From assembly GCA_965214415.1 (NCBI GenBank), contig CBDCBQ010000003.1, positions 3,472,001-3,536,000 on the forward strand: a DNA stretch of 64,000 nucleotides, in the 5' to 3' direction. The notes under the pieces are model-generated. The model worked only from the letters and a program-made list of their open reading frames with translations. It was not told the origin of the DNA and made no database searches. Positions 20,364 to 31,768 of this stretch are shown here, one piece after another; position 1 is the first letter of the stretch, and each line of letters starts with the position of its first letter. The stretch is from RH-AL1 sp965214415 (GTDB lineage Bacteria; Pseudomonadota; Alphaproteobacteria; Rhizobiales; Beijerinckiaceae). The position numbers and the translations under genes are program-made.

Positions 20364-21317
20364 CTAGACCACCGTCTCCGGCGCCAGCGCGCAGGCCGTT
20401 TCGAGGCTCGTCTCGATCTGCAGGGTGGCATGGCCGATGCCGTGCGTCTCGCGCAGCGCGTGGCATGCGTCCATCAGGAACGGATCGCCGGGATGGCCTG
20501 CCGGCATCACCAGATGCGCGGTCATCGCGGTTTCGCTCGTCGAGACCGGCCAGACGTGGAGGTCGTGCAGGCTCGCGACGCCGGGCAGGCCGACGAGGTA
20601 ATGCCGCACGTCGTCGACGCGGATCGCGCGCGGCACGGCGGCGAGCGACATCGCAACGGACTCGCGTAACAGTCGCCAAGTGGCTGCGATGATGATCGCG
20701 TTGATGACGAGGCTGAGCGCCGGGTCGATCCAGCTGAGACCTGTGAGCCGGATGACCAGCGCGCCGACGACGACGCCCGCCGCCACCCCAGCGTCGGCGG
20801 CGAGATGCGCCACCGCCGCTCGCACGTTGAGGTCGCCATCCTCGCCCGGGGTCAAAAGCCAGGCGGACAGCCCGTTGCCGACGATCGCCGCGGCGGCGAC
20901 GATCATCACCACGCCCGTCGCCACTGGCTCGGGCTGGAGCAGCCGCTGCACCGCCTCGAGGATCAGCGCGCCGGTGACGATCAGCAGCGCGACGGCGTTG
21001 AAGAGCGCCGCCAGGATCGAGCTGCCGCCAAGCCCATAGGTGAACCGGCGCGACGGCGCCCGCTCGCCGAGGCGGCTTGCCGCATAGGCCGCGCAGAGGC
21101 CGAGCACGTCGGAGAGATTGTGCGTGGCGTCGGCCACGAGCGCCACCGAATGACCGATCAGGCCGAACACCCCCTCGGCGAGGACGATCGCCGTGTTGAG
21201 GCCGATCGCGACCAGGAACGCGGTGCCGAACGAGGTCGGCGCGTGGGAATGCCCGGCGTGAGTGTGACCGGCATGGGAGTGACCGGCGTGGTCGTGATGG
21301 TGATCCGGGTCCGCCAA
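20364..21317 (-). CDS. Cation diffusion facilitator (CzcD/ZnT-like metal exporter)
   Basis: The N-terminus is a His-rich arm (alternating H-D-H and A-G-H repeats within residues 5-26) likely to bind Zn2+ or Co2+/Ni2+. Six membrane segments follow, carrying the metal-site motifs HNLSD (in DATHNLSDVLG) and HLAADA, and then a cytosolic C-terminal domain (LHDLHVWPVS). The family exports divalent metal by proton antiport. The metal specificity is inferred only from the His arm, with Zn most likely. Length is 317 residues. No metal-responsive regulator is adjacent. Confidence 0.92.
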   Translation of the reverse strand: MADPDHHHDHAGHSHAGHTHAGHSHAPTSFGTAFLVAIGLNTAIVLAEGVFGLIGHSVALVADATHNLSDVLGLCAAYAASRLGERAPSRRFTYGLGGSSILAALFNAVALLIVTGALILEAVQRLLQPEPVATGVVMIVAAAAIVGNGLSAWLLTPGEDGDLNVRAAVAHLAADAGVAAGVVVGALVIRLTGLSWIDPALSLVINAIIIAATWRLLRESVAMSLAAVPRAIRVDDVRHYLVGLPGVASLHDLHVWPVSTSETAMTAHLVMPAGHPGDPFLMDACHALRETHGIGHATLQIETSLETACALAPETVV

Positions 21318-21418
21318 GTTCTGGGTCTCACGCGTATCGAGGTCGGATGTGGGCCACTCGAATATCTAGCCGTCAGCCTGGGTTTAGCACGCGAACGCAG
21401 AACAGAATGATGCCTAAA

Positions 21419-21466
21419 GCCCCTCATGGTGATGAGGCGCGCAGCGCCGTCTCGGACCACGAGGGC
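21419..21466. repeat. Imperfect palindromic intergenic repeat, unit 1
   Basis: The outer arms GCCCCTCATGGT (21419-21430) and ACCACGAGGGC (21456-21466) are near inverted complements, with an inner GAGGCGC/GCGCCGTCTC pairing. The sequence resembles the palindromic repeats scattered between genes of Bradyrhizobium and Rhodopseudomonas. It lies between the CDF and MATE promoters and belongs to neither gene. Confidence 0.6.
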
Positions 21467-21490
21467 GCAGGAGGCGAAATCCCCGGACCG

Positions 21491-21533
21491 CCTCGTCCTT
21501 CGAGTACGCGCCTTCGGCGCCCTGAAGATGAGG
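21491..21533. repeat. Imperfect palindromic intergenic repeat, unit 2
   Basis: The arms CCTCGTCCTTCGAG (21491-21504) and CTGAAGATGAGG (21522-21533) pair imperfectly around an inner GCGCC-TTC-GGCGC hairpin (21508-21520). It is a second palindrome 24 bp after unit 1. Together they occupy the middle of the 336-bp gap 21318-21653, where nothing else was recognised. Confidence 0.6.
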
Positions 21534-21653
21534 CTACTGGTTGCTTCGTCCAAAGCCGAGATCACCGCCAGCTAGCGTATCCGCCCCCAAAGTTCTGCGA
21601 TAGAACCCCGCCGATCGCGACCGCGCCTTGTCCGGGCGCCGCGAGGAGCCGTC

Positions 21654-23063
21654 ATGAACCTCGTCCCGCGGGCGCCGCACGATCATCGCGCGCCTCACAT
21701 CATGCCGCCGCACGCGGTGCCCGGCGCCTTTACGGTCGGCTCAACGCTGCGGCATGTCCTGGTGATGACGGCTACAGGCGCGGCCGGGCTCGTCGCCGTC
21801 TTCATGGTCGAGTTTCTGACGCTGCTCTACGTGTCGCGGCTCGGCGATACGAACCTCACCGCTGCCGTCGGCTACGCCTCGCAGATCACCTTCCTGCTCG
21901 TGTCGGTCAATATCGGCCTGTCGATCGCCATCGGCGCGCTCGTATCGCGCGCGCTCGGGTCCGGTGATCGCGAACGGGCGCGCCGCCTTGCCGCGTCCGG
22001 CGTAACGCTGATGGCGCTCGTCTCTGGCAGCGTCAGCTTCGCGGCGATGCCGTTCACCCACGCGATCGTGTCGATGCTGGGCGCGCGCGGCGAGGCGCTG
22101 GAGGTCGGCGCGACCTACCTGCGCATCGTCCTGCCGGGGACGATCGGGCTCGGCCTCGGCATGGCCTTCTCGAGCGTGCTGCGCGGCGTCGGCGATGCGC
22201 GGCGCGCGATGTATGTCACCCTCGGCGGCGCCGTCGTCACCGCCTGTCTCGATCCGATCTTCATCTTCGTGCTGCATCTGGGCGTCGATGGCGCGGGCAT
22301 CGTCGTCCTGCTTTCGCGGCTCAGCCTTCTGCTGGTCGGCTTCCACGGCGCGGTGCGCGTGCATGACCTCGTCGCGCGCCCGCGCCTCGCGACGATCCGC
22401 GCCGACCTGATGCCGCTGGCCGTGATCGCCGCTCCGGCCGTGCTCACCAACATCGCCTCGCCGATCGCCAACATCTACGCGATGCGCGTGTTCTCGCGGT
22501 ATGGCGACGCCGTGGTCGCCGCTTTCGCGATCATGGATCGGGTGACGCCGGTCACGTTCGGCGTGCTGTTCGCGCTATCGGGCTCGGTCGGCCCGATCAT
22601 GGGCCAGAATTTTGGCGCGCGGGCGTACGACCGGGTGCGCGGCGTGCTCGACGATTGCTACAAGGTCGCCGCCATCTACGTCGTCGTCGTCGGGATCTTG
22701 CTGTGGGTCGCCGCGCCGCTGATCGTCGCCCTGTTCGCCGCCACCGGCGAGACGGCCAGGCTGCTGAAATTCTTCTGCGAGCTCGGCGGTCTGCTGTGGT
22801 TCTTCCTCGGCGGCCTATTCGTCGCCAATTCCGCCTTCAACAACCTCGGATGGCCGGTGCTCTCAACGGTGTTCAACTGGGGCAGGGCGACGCTCGGCAC
22901 GATTCCGTTCGTGACGCTCGGCGCCTTCTGGCACGGACCCGAGGGCGGCTATGCCGGCCTCGTCGCCGGCGCCGCGCTGTTCGGTGCCATGGGGGTGGCG
23001 GGCTCCTACCGCCTGGTTGGGCGGCTTGGCGGCGAGGTCGAACGCGGCGCCGTAGGCGACTGA
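21654..23063 (+). CDS. MATE family efflux transporter
   Basis: This 469-residue protein has about 12 hydrophobic segments in two halves, each showing the MATE pattern: LVSRALGSGDRERARR after the second helix in the first half, and a corresponding PIMGQNFGARAYDR in the second half. MATE proteins export drugs or metabolites in exchange for Na+ or H+. The substrate cannot be inferred. ATG 21654 is preceded by GAGGAGCCGTC, a good ribosome-binding site. The 40 residues before the first helix are polar and His-rich. A sensor kinase gene follows after 71 nt. Confidence 0.92.
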   Translation: MNLVPRAPHDHRAPHIMPPHAVPGAFTVGSTLRHVLVMTATGAAGLVAVFMVEFLTLLYVSRLGDTNLTAAVGYASQITFLLVSVNIGLSIAIGALVSRALGSGDRERARRLAASGVTLMALVSGSVSFAAMPFTHAIVSMLGARGEALEVGATYLRIVLPGTIGLGLGMAFSSVLRGVGDARRAMYVTLGGAVVTACLDPIFIFVLHLGVDGAGIVVLLSRLSLLLVGFHGAVRVHDLVARPRLATIRADLMPLAVIAAPAVLTNIASPIANIYAMRVFSRYGDAVVAAFAIMDRVTPVTFGVLFALSGSVGPIMGQNFGARAYDRVRGVLDDCYKVAAIYVVVVGILLWVAAPLIVALFAATGETARLLKFFCELGGLLWFFLGGLFVANSAFNNLGWPVLSTVFNWGRATLGTIPFVTLGAFWHGPEGGYAGLVAGAALFGAMGVAGSYRLVGRLGGEVERGAVGD

Positions 23064-23134
23064 AGTCGCATTGCTCGATCGATCGAAACCTGCCGCTGTG
23101 CTAACGCACTGGCACCCGTCCAGCTGGAGCGTCG

Positions 23135-25471
<2,337 letters not shown>

Positions 25472-25691
25472 ACTAGATTTTCACGATTGGCCAAGACCTG
25501 CGCGAGCCGAAGTCGGCGCGGTTGCCCCGGCGACTCGGGGACGGCCGGAACGCATCTGGCCTCGTCCTGTCCGGGTCGCCGCGCCGTGTCCGCTCGCCAA
25601 GTGTCGAGAGCGGTCTGTTCATTTGGCGGTCGCGGGACAGCGACCTGAGACTCGCTGGCGGAATCAGGCCGCGGCCCCCACGTCTCATCTC

Positions 25692-26705
25692 ATGACGCAG
25701 ATCCCTTTCTCCATGCTCGATCTCTCGCCGGTGCTGGAGGGCGAGACGCCGCGCGAGGCGCTGGCGCATACGGTGGCGCTCGCGCGCCATGCGGAGGCGC
25801 TCGGCTACCATCGGTTCTGGCTCGCCGAGCACCACAATCTGCCGGGCGTGGCCTCGGCAGCGACGGCGGTGGTGATCGGCCATGTCGCCGGCGCGACCTC
25901 GACGATCCGCGTCGGCTCGGGCGGCATCATGCTGCCGAACCACCCGCCGTTGGTGATCGCCGAGCAGTTCGGCACTTTAGAAATTCTCTATCCGGGCCGC
26001 ATCGATCTCGGCCTCGGCCGCGCGCCCGGCGGCGACGGCATGGTGCTGCGCGCGCTGCGGCGGGGAGCGGAAACCGCCGATCGGTTTCCGCGCGACGTGC
26101 AAGAGCTGGAATTCTTCTTTCAGGAGCCGGCGCCGGAGCAGACGATCCGCGCGGTGCCCGGCGCTGGCCTGCGCGTGCCGATGTTTCTGCTCGGCTCCTC
26201 GACCTTCTCGGCAGAGCTCGCCGCCGCGCTCGGCCTGCCGTTCGCCTTCGCCGCGCATTTCGCGCCGGACGCGCTCGAGGCCGCGCTCGCGCTCTACAGG
26301 TCGGGCTTCCAGCCGTCGGCGGCTCTCGACAAGCCATACGCGATGGTTGGGGTCACCGTTGTCGCCGCCGAGACCGACGCCGAGGCGCGGCGCCTGTTCA
26401 CTTCGCTGCAGCAGGCGTTCGTGGCGCTCCGTCGCGGCACCCCGGGGTTGCTCAAGCCACCCGTCGACGACATAGCGTCGGTCGCCTCCGGGCGCGAGCG
26501 GGCCGGCGTCGATCACGCGCTGCGAGCCGCCATCGTCGGCGCGCCAGACACGGTGCGGGCTGGCCTTGCCGCGCTGCTCCGGTCGACCGGCGCGGACGAG
26601 CTGATCGTCACCGCGCAGATCTATGACCAAGCCGCGCGGCGCCGCTCTTTCGAGATCGTGGCCGAGGTGCGCGACACGCTCGCGCCACGCCTGCGGGCGG
26701 CCTGA
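25692..26705 (+). CDS. Luciferase-like flavin-dependent oxidoreductase (LLM class)
   Basis: This 337-residue TIM-barrel protein is of the bacterial luciferase/MsnO8 type. Typical segments are PFSMLDLSPVLEG, the RFWLAEHHNLPG metal-free His motif, SGGIMLPNHPPLVIAEQFG, and GRIDLGLGRAPG. It is expected to use FMNH2 and O2 on an unknown organic substrate. The frame stays open to 25623, but ATG 25692 directly precedes the conserved strand TQIPFSMLDLSP. It appears monocistronic. Confidence 0.88.
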   Translation: MTQIPFSMLDLSPVLEGETPREALAHTVALARHAEALGYHRFWLAEHHNLPGVASAATAVVIGHVAGATSTIRVGSGGIMLPNHPPLVIAEQFGTLEILYPGRIDLGLGRAPGGDGMVLRALRRGAETADRFPRDVQELEFFFQEPAPEQTIRAVPGAGLRVPMFLLGSSTFSAELAAALGLPFAFAAHFAPDALEAALALYRSGFQPSAALDKPYAMVGVTVVAAETDAEARRLFTSLQQAFVALRRGTPGLLKPPVDDIASVASGRERAGVDHALRAAIVGAPDTVRAGLAALLRSTGADELIVTAQIYDQAARRRSFEIVAEVRDTLAPRLRAA

Positions 26706-26727
26706 GAATAGGCGGCCTGACGCGGCG

Positions 26728-26970
26728 CTACTTGTCCGCTTGGCTGCTCGTGGAAGCGCGAATGCGGCCGCAGCGTGTCACGACCCACCCCGTCTCGTCC
26801 GTCGTAGCCGCTGCAGGCGCCGGCTCGCCAGTCGTGCACCGACTCAGCTCGGAGAAGGTTGGGAGCGGGCAGGAGCCGTTGAGCTTGCATTTGAAGCACC
26901 CCTCCTGCTCCGCCGCCTGGCCCGCCACACAGCCCAGCAAAAGCAGCACGATAGAGGCGAGCGTCCGCAT
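26728..26970 (-). CDS. Small Cys-rich exported protein (80 aa)
   Basis: It begins MRTLASIVLLLLGCVAGQAAEQ, a hydrophobic signal peptide with either an LLGC lipobox or an AxA-type cleavage site. The mature part has a compact C-x2-C-x5-C cluster (GCFKCKLNGSC) and two later cysteines, suggesting disulfide bonds or metal binding in the periplasm. I do not recognise a family. A second Cys-rich exported protein lies 116 bp upstream on the same strand. Confidence 0.65.
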   Translation of the reverse strand: MRTLASIVLLLLGCVAGQAAEQEGCFKCKLNGSCPLPTFSELSRCTTGEPAPAAATTDETGWVVTRCGRIRASTSSQADK

Positions 26971-27086
26971 GTATTACAATCCTTGGTCGAGCTGAGAGTA
27001 CGATAGGTGTCGAGGGCTCGTCCAGGCCAACAAATGTTGGATGCCGCCTCGATACCGTCGTACGCTACGTCACCTCGCGTCGACGG

Positions 27087-27392
27087 TCAGTGGTTCGTCT
27101 CTGTGGGGTCGGCCGAGGGATTGTCGTTGCCGGCAGCGCAGGCGCGCATCATCATCACCTGGCCGATCGCGCACCCTTTCAGACAGCCGAACTTCACGTT
27201 GTTGTTGGTGTCCTTGTAGTCCGGCACGGCGGCGAGCGCGCGGCCGGTGCAATCGTTGGTGCAGACTTGGATGCGGTCGTTCATCGCCGCCTTGCACTTG
27301 TCGCGGCGGGCATCGGCGTGGACGACGGTAGCCGACCAGACGGTCGACAGGGCGGCCAACGTAACAGTCAAGCATCTCGCATTCCGTCGCAC
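27087..27392 (-). CDS. Small Cys-rich exported protein (101 aa)
   Basis: GTG 27392 is chosen because GGGAGG lies 6 nt upstream and the product then starts with a signal peptide ending VVHA-DARRDKC. A longer frame to 27536 lacks this logic. The mature part carries six Cys in spaced pairs (KCK, VCTNDC, FGCLKGC, RACA) and an Asn-rich middle, consistent with a disulfide-bonded periplasmic protein. No known family is recognised. Confidence 0.68.
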   Translation of the reverse strand: MRRNARCLTVTLAALSTVWSATVVHADARRDKCKAAMNDRIQVCTNDCTGRALAAVPDYKDTNNNVKFGCLKGCAIGQVMMMRACAAGNDNPSADPTETNH

Positions 27393-27580
27393 GTCAGTCC
27401 TCCCAGTCGAGCCGGCCGTCTTCGACGATCGCGGGCGCCGCGAGCTTAGCCGAAGCAAATCTTCCCGGAAGTCGTCGCGTTGCCGCATCCGCGGCCTTTC
27501 CTCGGCCTCTTGCCAGAGCAGGGGACTTATGGACACTTCCGGCCGCCGCGCCGGAAGAGCGCGCCACAGGGAGTCTTCGC

Positions 27581-29479
27581 ATGGCGAGCCGCTACCACGA
27601 CGTCTACGCTGGCTGGAAGCGCGACCCGCATGCGTTCTGGGCCGAGGCGGCCAAGGCGATCGAGTGGACGAGGCCGCCGAAGGCGATCTTCGATGCCAGC
27701 GCCGGCGTCTACGGGCGCTGGTTTCCCGACGCCGAGCTCAACGCCTGCTTCAATTGCGTCGACCGCCACGTGCGCGACGGGCGCGGCGACCAGGCGGCGA
27801 TCATCTACGACGCTCCCGTCATCGATTTCAAGAAGACCATCACCTATTCCGAGCTGCTCGGGGAGGTGCAGGTCCTCGCCTCGGTGCTGCGGGACTTCGG
27901 CGTCACGAAGGGCGACCGCGTCATCATCTACCTGCCGATGATCCCGCGCGCGCACGTGGCGATGCTCGCCTGCGCCCGCATCGGCGCGATCCATTCCGTG
28001 GTGTTCGGCGGCTTCGCGGCGAAGGAACTGGCGACGCGCATCGATGATGCCAAGCCGAAGGTGATCCTCACCGCGTCCTGCGGCATCGAGCCGAGCCGCA
28101 TCGTCGCCTACAAGCCGCTGATCGACCAGGCGATCGAGATGGCGTCCTCGAAGCCCAAGGCCGTGCTGATCTGGCAGCGTCGCGAGGAGGCCGAGCTGAT
28201 CCCCGGCCGCGACCACGACTGGGAAGCGCTGGTCGATGCGGCGGAAGCCGATGGCAGGACCGCCGAGTGCGTGCCGATGGCCGCGACCGACCCGCTCTAC
28301 ATTCTCTACACGTCGGGCACGACCGGCATCCCCAAGGGGGTGGTGCGCGACACCGGCGGCTACCTCGTCGCGCTCGCGTGGTCGATCGGCGCGTTCTACG
28401 GTGTCGCGCCGGGCGAGGTGTTCTGGTGCGCCTCCGACGTCGGCTGGGTGGTCGGCCATTCCTACAACGTCTACGGCCCGCTGCTGATCGGAGCGACGAC
28501 GATCTGCTATGAGGGCAAGCCGGTCGGCACGCCCGATGCCGGCGCGTTCTGGCGCGTCTGCGCCGAGCATGATGTCGTTGGCCTCTTCACCGCGCCGACC
28601 GCGTTTCGCGCGATCAAGAAGGAGGACCCGGACGCTGCGTTCTGGACGCAGTACGCGCCGTCAAAGATGCGCGTGCTGTTCCTCGCCGGCGAGCGCGCCG
28701 ACAGCGCCACCGTCGACTGGGCGCGCGAGCACATGAAACTGCCGGTGATCGACCATTGGTGGCAGACGGAAACCGGCTGGTGCGTCGCCGGCAACCCGTT
28801 CGGTCTGGGCATGCTGCCCTCGAAGCCGGGCTCGACCTCGGTGCCGCTGCCCGGCTACCTGCTCGATGTCCTCGACGAGGGAGGCCATCAGGTGCCGCGC
28901 GGCACGATGGGATCGGTGGTCATCAAGCTGCCGCTGCCGCCCGGATGCCTGCCAACGCTCTGGCAGAACGACGCGCGGATGCAAGACAGCTACCTCTCGG
29001 TCTACCCAGGCTACTACAACACCTCGGACGCAGGTTACCTCGACGAGGACGGCTATCTGTTCCTGCTTGGGCGCACCGACGACATCATCAATTGCGCCGG
29101 CCACCGCCTGTCGACGGGCGGCATGGAGGAGGTGCTCGCCTCGCTGCCCGACGTCGCCGAATGCGCGGTGATCGGCGTCGCCGACCCGATCAAGGGCGAG
29201 GTGCCGTGCGGATTCCTGGTGCTCAAGGCCGGCGTCGCCAAGCCGGCCAAGTCGATCGAGGGCGAGGCGGTGGCGATGATCCGCGAGAAGATCGGCCCCG
29301 TCGCCGCCTTCAAGACCGCGGTGGTGGTCGAGCGCCTGCCGAAGACCCGCTCCGGTAAGATCTTGCGCGCGACGATGAAGAAGATCGCCGAGGGGGAAGA
29401 GTACACGATGCCGGCGACGATCGAGGACCCGGCCGCGCTCGACACGATCAAGTACGCCTGGCTCGCACGGGGGATGTGA
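27581..29479 (+). CDS. prpE: Propionyl-CoA synthetase
   Basis: This 632-residue AMP-forming acyl-CoA ligase activates propionate, and probably also acetate, to the CoA thioester. The AMP-binding motif YTSGTTGIPKG is at about 242-252, the HWWQTETGW acyl-pocket motif near residue 390, and the catalytic Lys in TRSGKILRA near 592. The TASCGIEPSRIV and YKPLIDQAIE segments favour PrpE over Acs. ATG 27581 has GGGAG 7 nt upstream. No methylcitrate-cycle genes are adjacent. Confidence 0.9.
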   Translation: MASRYHDVYAGWKRDPHAFWAEAAKAIEWTRPPKAIFDASAGVYGRWFPDAELNACFNCVDRHVRDGRGDQAAIIYDAPVIDFKKTITYSELLGEVQVLASVLRDFGVTKGDRVIIYLPMIPRAHVAMLACARIGAIHSVVFGGFAAKELATRIDDAKPKVILTASCGIEPSRIVAYKPLIDQAIEMASSKPKAVLIWQRREEAELIPGRDHDWEALVDAAEADGRTAECVPMAATDPLYILYTSGTTGIPKGVVRDTGGYLVALAWSIGAFYGVAPGEVFWCASDVGWVVGHSYNVYGPLLIGATTICYEGKPVGTPDAGAFWRVCAEHDVVGLFTAPTAFRAIKKEDPDAAFWTQYAPSKMRVLFLAGERADSATVDWAREHMKLPVIDHWWQTETGWCVAGNPFGLGMLPSKPGSTSVPLPGYLLDVLDEGGHQVPRGTMGSVVIKLPLPPGCLPTLWQNDARMQDSYLSVYPGYYNTSDAGYLDEDGYLFLLGRTDDIINCAGHRLSTGGMEEVLASLPDVAECAVIGVADPIKGEVPCGFLVLKAGVAKPAKSIEGEAVAMIREKIGPVAAFKTAVVVERLPKTRSGKILRATMKKIAEGEEYTMPATIEDPAALDTIKYAWLARGM

Positions 29480-29699
29480 CGCTGGACAGGCGCGTCAGCT
29501 TGTCGTGACAGCAAAAGACGATGCATTGCCCGACGCACGAGCATGAGCCACGGGACTACGCTGGATCGGTTGCGTTTGCCGCGCGAGCCTGTATAGACCG
29601 CGCGGTCGGGGCGAGCCCGGCGGCACCCCGCGCACCCTGCTGGACGACATCCCGGCACGGCGACCCGGCGGCGCTTCCAACCCTCCGAAAGGATAGACG

Positions 29700-29969
29700 A
29701 TGTCGATTACGGCGGAGCGCAAGCAGGCGCTCATCACGGACTATGCGACGAAGACTGGCGACACCGGCTCGCCAGAGGTGCAGGTGGCGATCCTCACGGA
29801 GCGCATCACCAACCTCACCGGGCACTTCAAGACCCACACCAAGGACAACCATTCGCGCCGCGGGCTGCTCAAGCTGGTCTCGCAGCGGCGTCAGTTGCTC
29901 GACTACGTCAAGCGACGCGACGAACCGCGCTACAAGGCGCTGATCGAGCGGCTCGGCATTCGCCGCTAG
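29700..29969 (+). CDS. rpsO: 30S ribosomal protein S15
   Basis: This is a full-length 89-residue S15: MSITAERKQALITDYATK, the HFKTHTKDNHSRRGLLKLV helix and the terminal LIERLGIRR. It binds 16S rRNA and organises the platform of the small subunit. AAGGA lies about 8 nt before ATG 29700. In most bacteria rpsO sits between truB and pnp, but here prpE precedes it and tRNA-Pro with IS debris follows. Confidence 0.97.
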   Translation: MSITAERKQALITDYATKTGDTGSPEVQVAILTERITNLTGHFKTHTKDNHSRRGLLKLVSQRRQLLDYVKRRDEPRYKALIERLGIRR

Positions 29970-30053
29970 CGCGTTCGCGGTTGTAAGGGCGGCGTCGCTG
30001 TTATAAGACGCCCTCGCGGTCGGTTTGCTCATTATGGGCCTGCTGACCGATGT

Positions 30054-30130
30054 CGGAGTGTAGCGCAGTCTGGTAGCGCACCTCGTTCGGGACGAGGGGG
30101 TCGGAGGTTCGAATCCTCTCACTCCGACCA
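30054..30130 (+). tRNA. tRNA-Pro (anticodon CGG)
   Basis: A complete 77-nt cloverleaf. The 7-bp acceptor pairs 30054-30060 with 30120-30126. The anticodon stem 30081-30085/30093-30097 encloses loop TTCGGGA with CGG at 30088-30090. A GGTTCGAATCC T-arm is present, and CCA is encoded at 30128-30130. It reads codon CCG. It marks the left border of the accessory region. Confidence 0.97.
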
Positions 30131-30669
30131 ATCTTTTCAAGGACTTAGCTTGCTTAGGTTCTGATGCCCGCTCAGTTATTCGCTCAGAAACCTGTTCTGG
30201 CGTCGAGTGTTGGCGTACTTTCGTGAAGGCCGGTCGAACCGATGATCGCGGTCGATGCCGCGAACGGGCGCATGCCTCGGCCTTGTCGCCGTAGCGCCTG
30301 GTTGCGAGATGCGGCCAACGACACGGCCCCGCATTACGCACGGCCGTTTGAGAACAAAAAGCCGAGGCGCTGGGTCAAGACGGCGGCGGTGGCCAAGCCG
30401 GTGCTGGAACGAGCTGCCTGCTTCACCGTGCTAGCGATCGCGAGGGCGACCTCTAAACGCATTGAACTTGGCCTGGCGCCGAGCTTCAACGTCCTGACCG
30501 TGTGGCACAATCGTCGGCTCGACGGCGGCGGCCTCATGAGCGAGGCAGCGATGGTACTGCCGCTCGTCGCGGCGCGTGCCGTCGCGGTACGAAGACGGGG
30601 CGCAAGGCCCCGGAAGGCCGTGCTCGTGCAGCGCTTGACCAGGGTCGCTATCGTTCGAAGAGACCCGTT
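30131..30669. other. Non-coding or decayed sequence downstream of tRNA-Pro
   Basis: These 539 bases have no frame that looks like a real gene. The right part may be the unrecognisable 5' portion of the IS4-like remnant that follows. No second copy of the tRNA 3' end was seen that would define an att site. Confidence 0.4.
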
Positions 30670-31130
30670 TCGAAAGGCCCGGTGGAGGCGGTCACGCTGA
30701 CCTTTATCGAGGTGATCGAGCGCGATCCGCTGGCCGCACAGAGCTCGACTATGGCGCACGCTCAACCACACACGCGGTCACGCCCGCCCGCAGTCCGGCG
30801 GATTGTCGATTGGTATCGCCGGCGCTGGAAGATCGAGCAGCTGTTCCGGCTGATGGAGAGCCAGACCTTCGCCTGGAGGGCAGCCTACTCGCCCCGCCTC
30901 GCTCCTGAAGCTGACCTTCGTCGCGACAAAGGCGGCGGCGAGGATTCTGCCGCTCGTTCAGGCCCGTCTCGCCTTCAAATACGACGAGCAACGGCTTCTG
31001 GCCGACCTCGACGCCCGCCGACCCGCGGCGCGACGCGATCCGCACAAAGCGGGCTCTTTTTTCCTGCGCGGCCTACACCTTCGCTCGCCTAGGCGGCTGG
31101 GACGGTAAGCCAGGTCGGGTACCTGGCGAA
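30670..31130 (+). pseudogene. IS4-family transposase remnant (frameshifted)
   Basis: Fragments of one transposase are spread over different frames: TLTFIEVIERDP near 30700, IVDWYRRRWKIEQLFRLMES at about 30800-30860 (the Y-x2-R-W-x-IE-x-LFR catalytic signature with Glu), LLKLTFVATKAAARILPLVQAR near 30900-30970, and FARLGGWDG near 31080-31105. Together they match the C-terminal half of IS4-family enzymes. At least two frameshifts and the missing N-terminus show that it is dead. Confidence 0.65.
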
Positions 31131-31243
31131 AGCCTGCGCAGCGTAAGGGCGGCATCAAGTTCGCCCAGTACCTCTAACATTTCCGCGCACCCACCCGTTC
31201 AGTCGGGAAGCTCGTCGCGCGGTTCCTTTCCGCGCGGGCGGCC

Positions 31244-31588
31244 TTATCGGACGCGGCCCGCCCGAAGGGGCAGACTCGCACAATGCCATCGTCTGATTTG
31301 GAATGGTTCTCGACGGGTATAAAAAGTGTTCTGGCAAAGCGCAGCGCTGGAACGACGATTGATGAGGCACCTTAGACGGCGATCCTTTTGAGACCGGCAT
31401 CCGCCCTCGCTGCAATGATTAGATCGCGGCATGGTAACTCTAACTCTCGGTTTGGCTTCCAAGAAAGCTCGAAAGCACTGCTCCAGTAATTCAACCATAC
31501 TCATATCTCTCAACACAGCCTCGAGCTTGAAGCGTCTATGAAAGTTGGAATAAACCTTGAAGTTTAGATCCTTTTTGCTGCCGTTCAT
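31244..31588 (-). CDS. Small ribbon-helix-helix-like DNA-binding protein
   Basis: From ATG 31588 the product opens MNGSKKDLNFKVYSNFHRR and continues FKLEAVLRDMSMVELLEQCFR. This is the beta-strand plus two-helix pattern of ribbon-helix-helix antitoxins and ParG-like proteins. The remaining residues are low in structure and possibly out of the original frame, so the gene may be 3'-damaged. A longer start at 31663 would add 25 residues. It is divergent from the broken HTH gene across an AT-rich gap. No toxin gene is adjacent. Confidence 0.5.
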   Translation of the reverse strand: MNGSKKDLNFKVYSNFHRRFKLEAVLRDMSMVELLEQCFRAFLEAKPRVRVTMPRSNHCSEGGCRSQKDRRLRCLINRRSSAALCQNTFYTRREPFQIRRWHCASLPLRAGRVR

Positions 31589-31768
31589 CTTTTTAAATCG
31601 GGGACAAGAGATATTTTGAATTGGAACGACCCGGCCACTAACGTGATTCGCCCAAATCGGCACATAAGATTTCGATAAGTCAGTATTGACGGCTAGAATC
31701 CAATGATATCCATTTGGGAGTACAAGATTGTTTTGATATAGTTTATATATAGCAGGGGGTAAAAATGA

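Noticed and set aside
30054..30130. Use of tRNA-Pro as an att site for an integrated element
   Set aside because: No integrase gene and no second copy of the tRNA 3' end were seen within the window; kept only as a border hypothesis.
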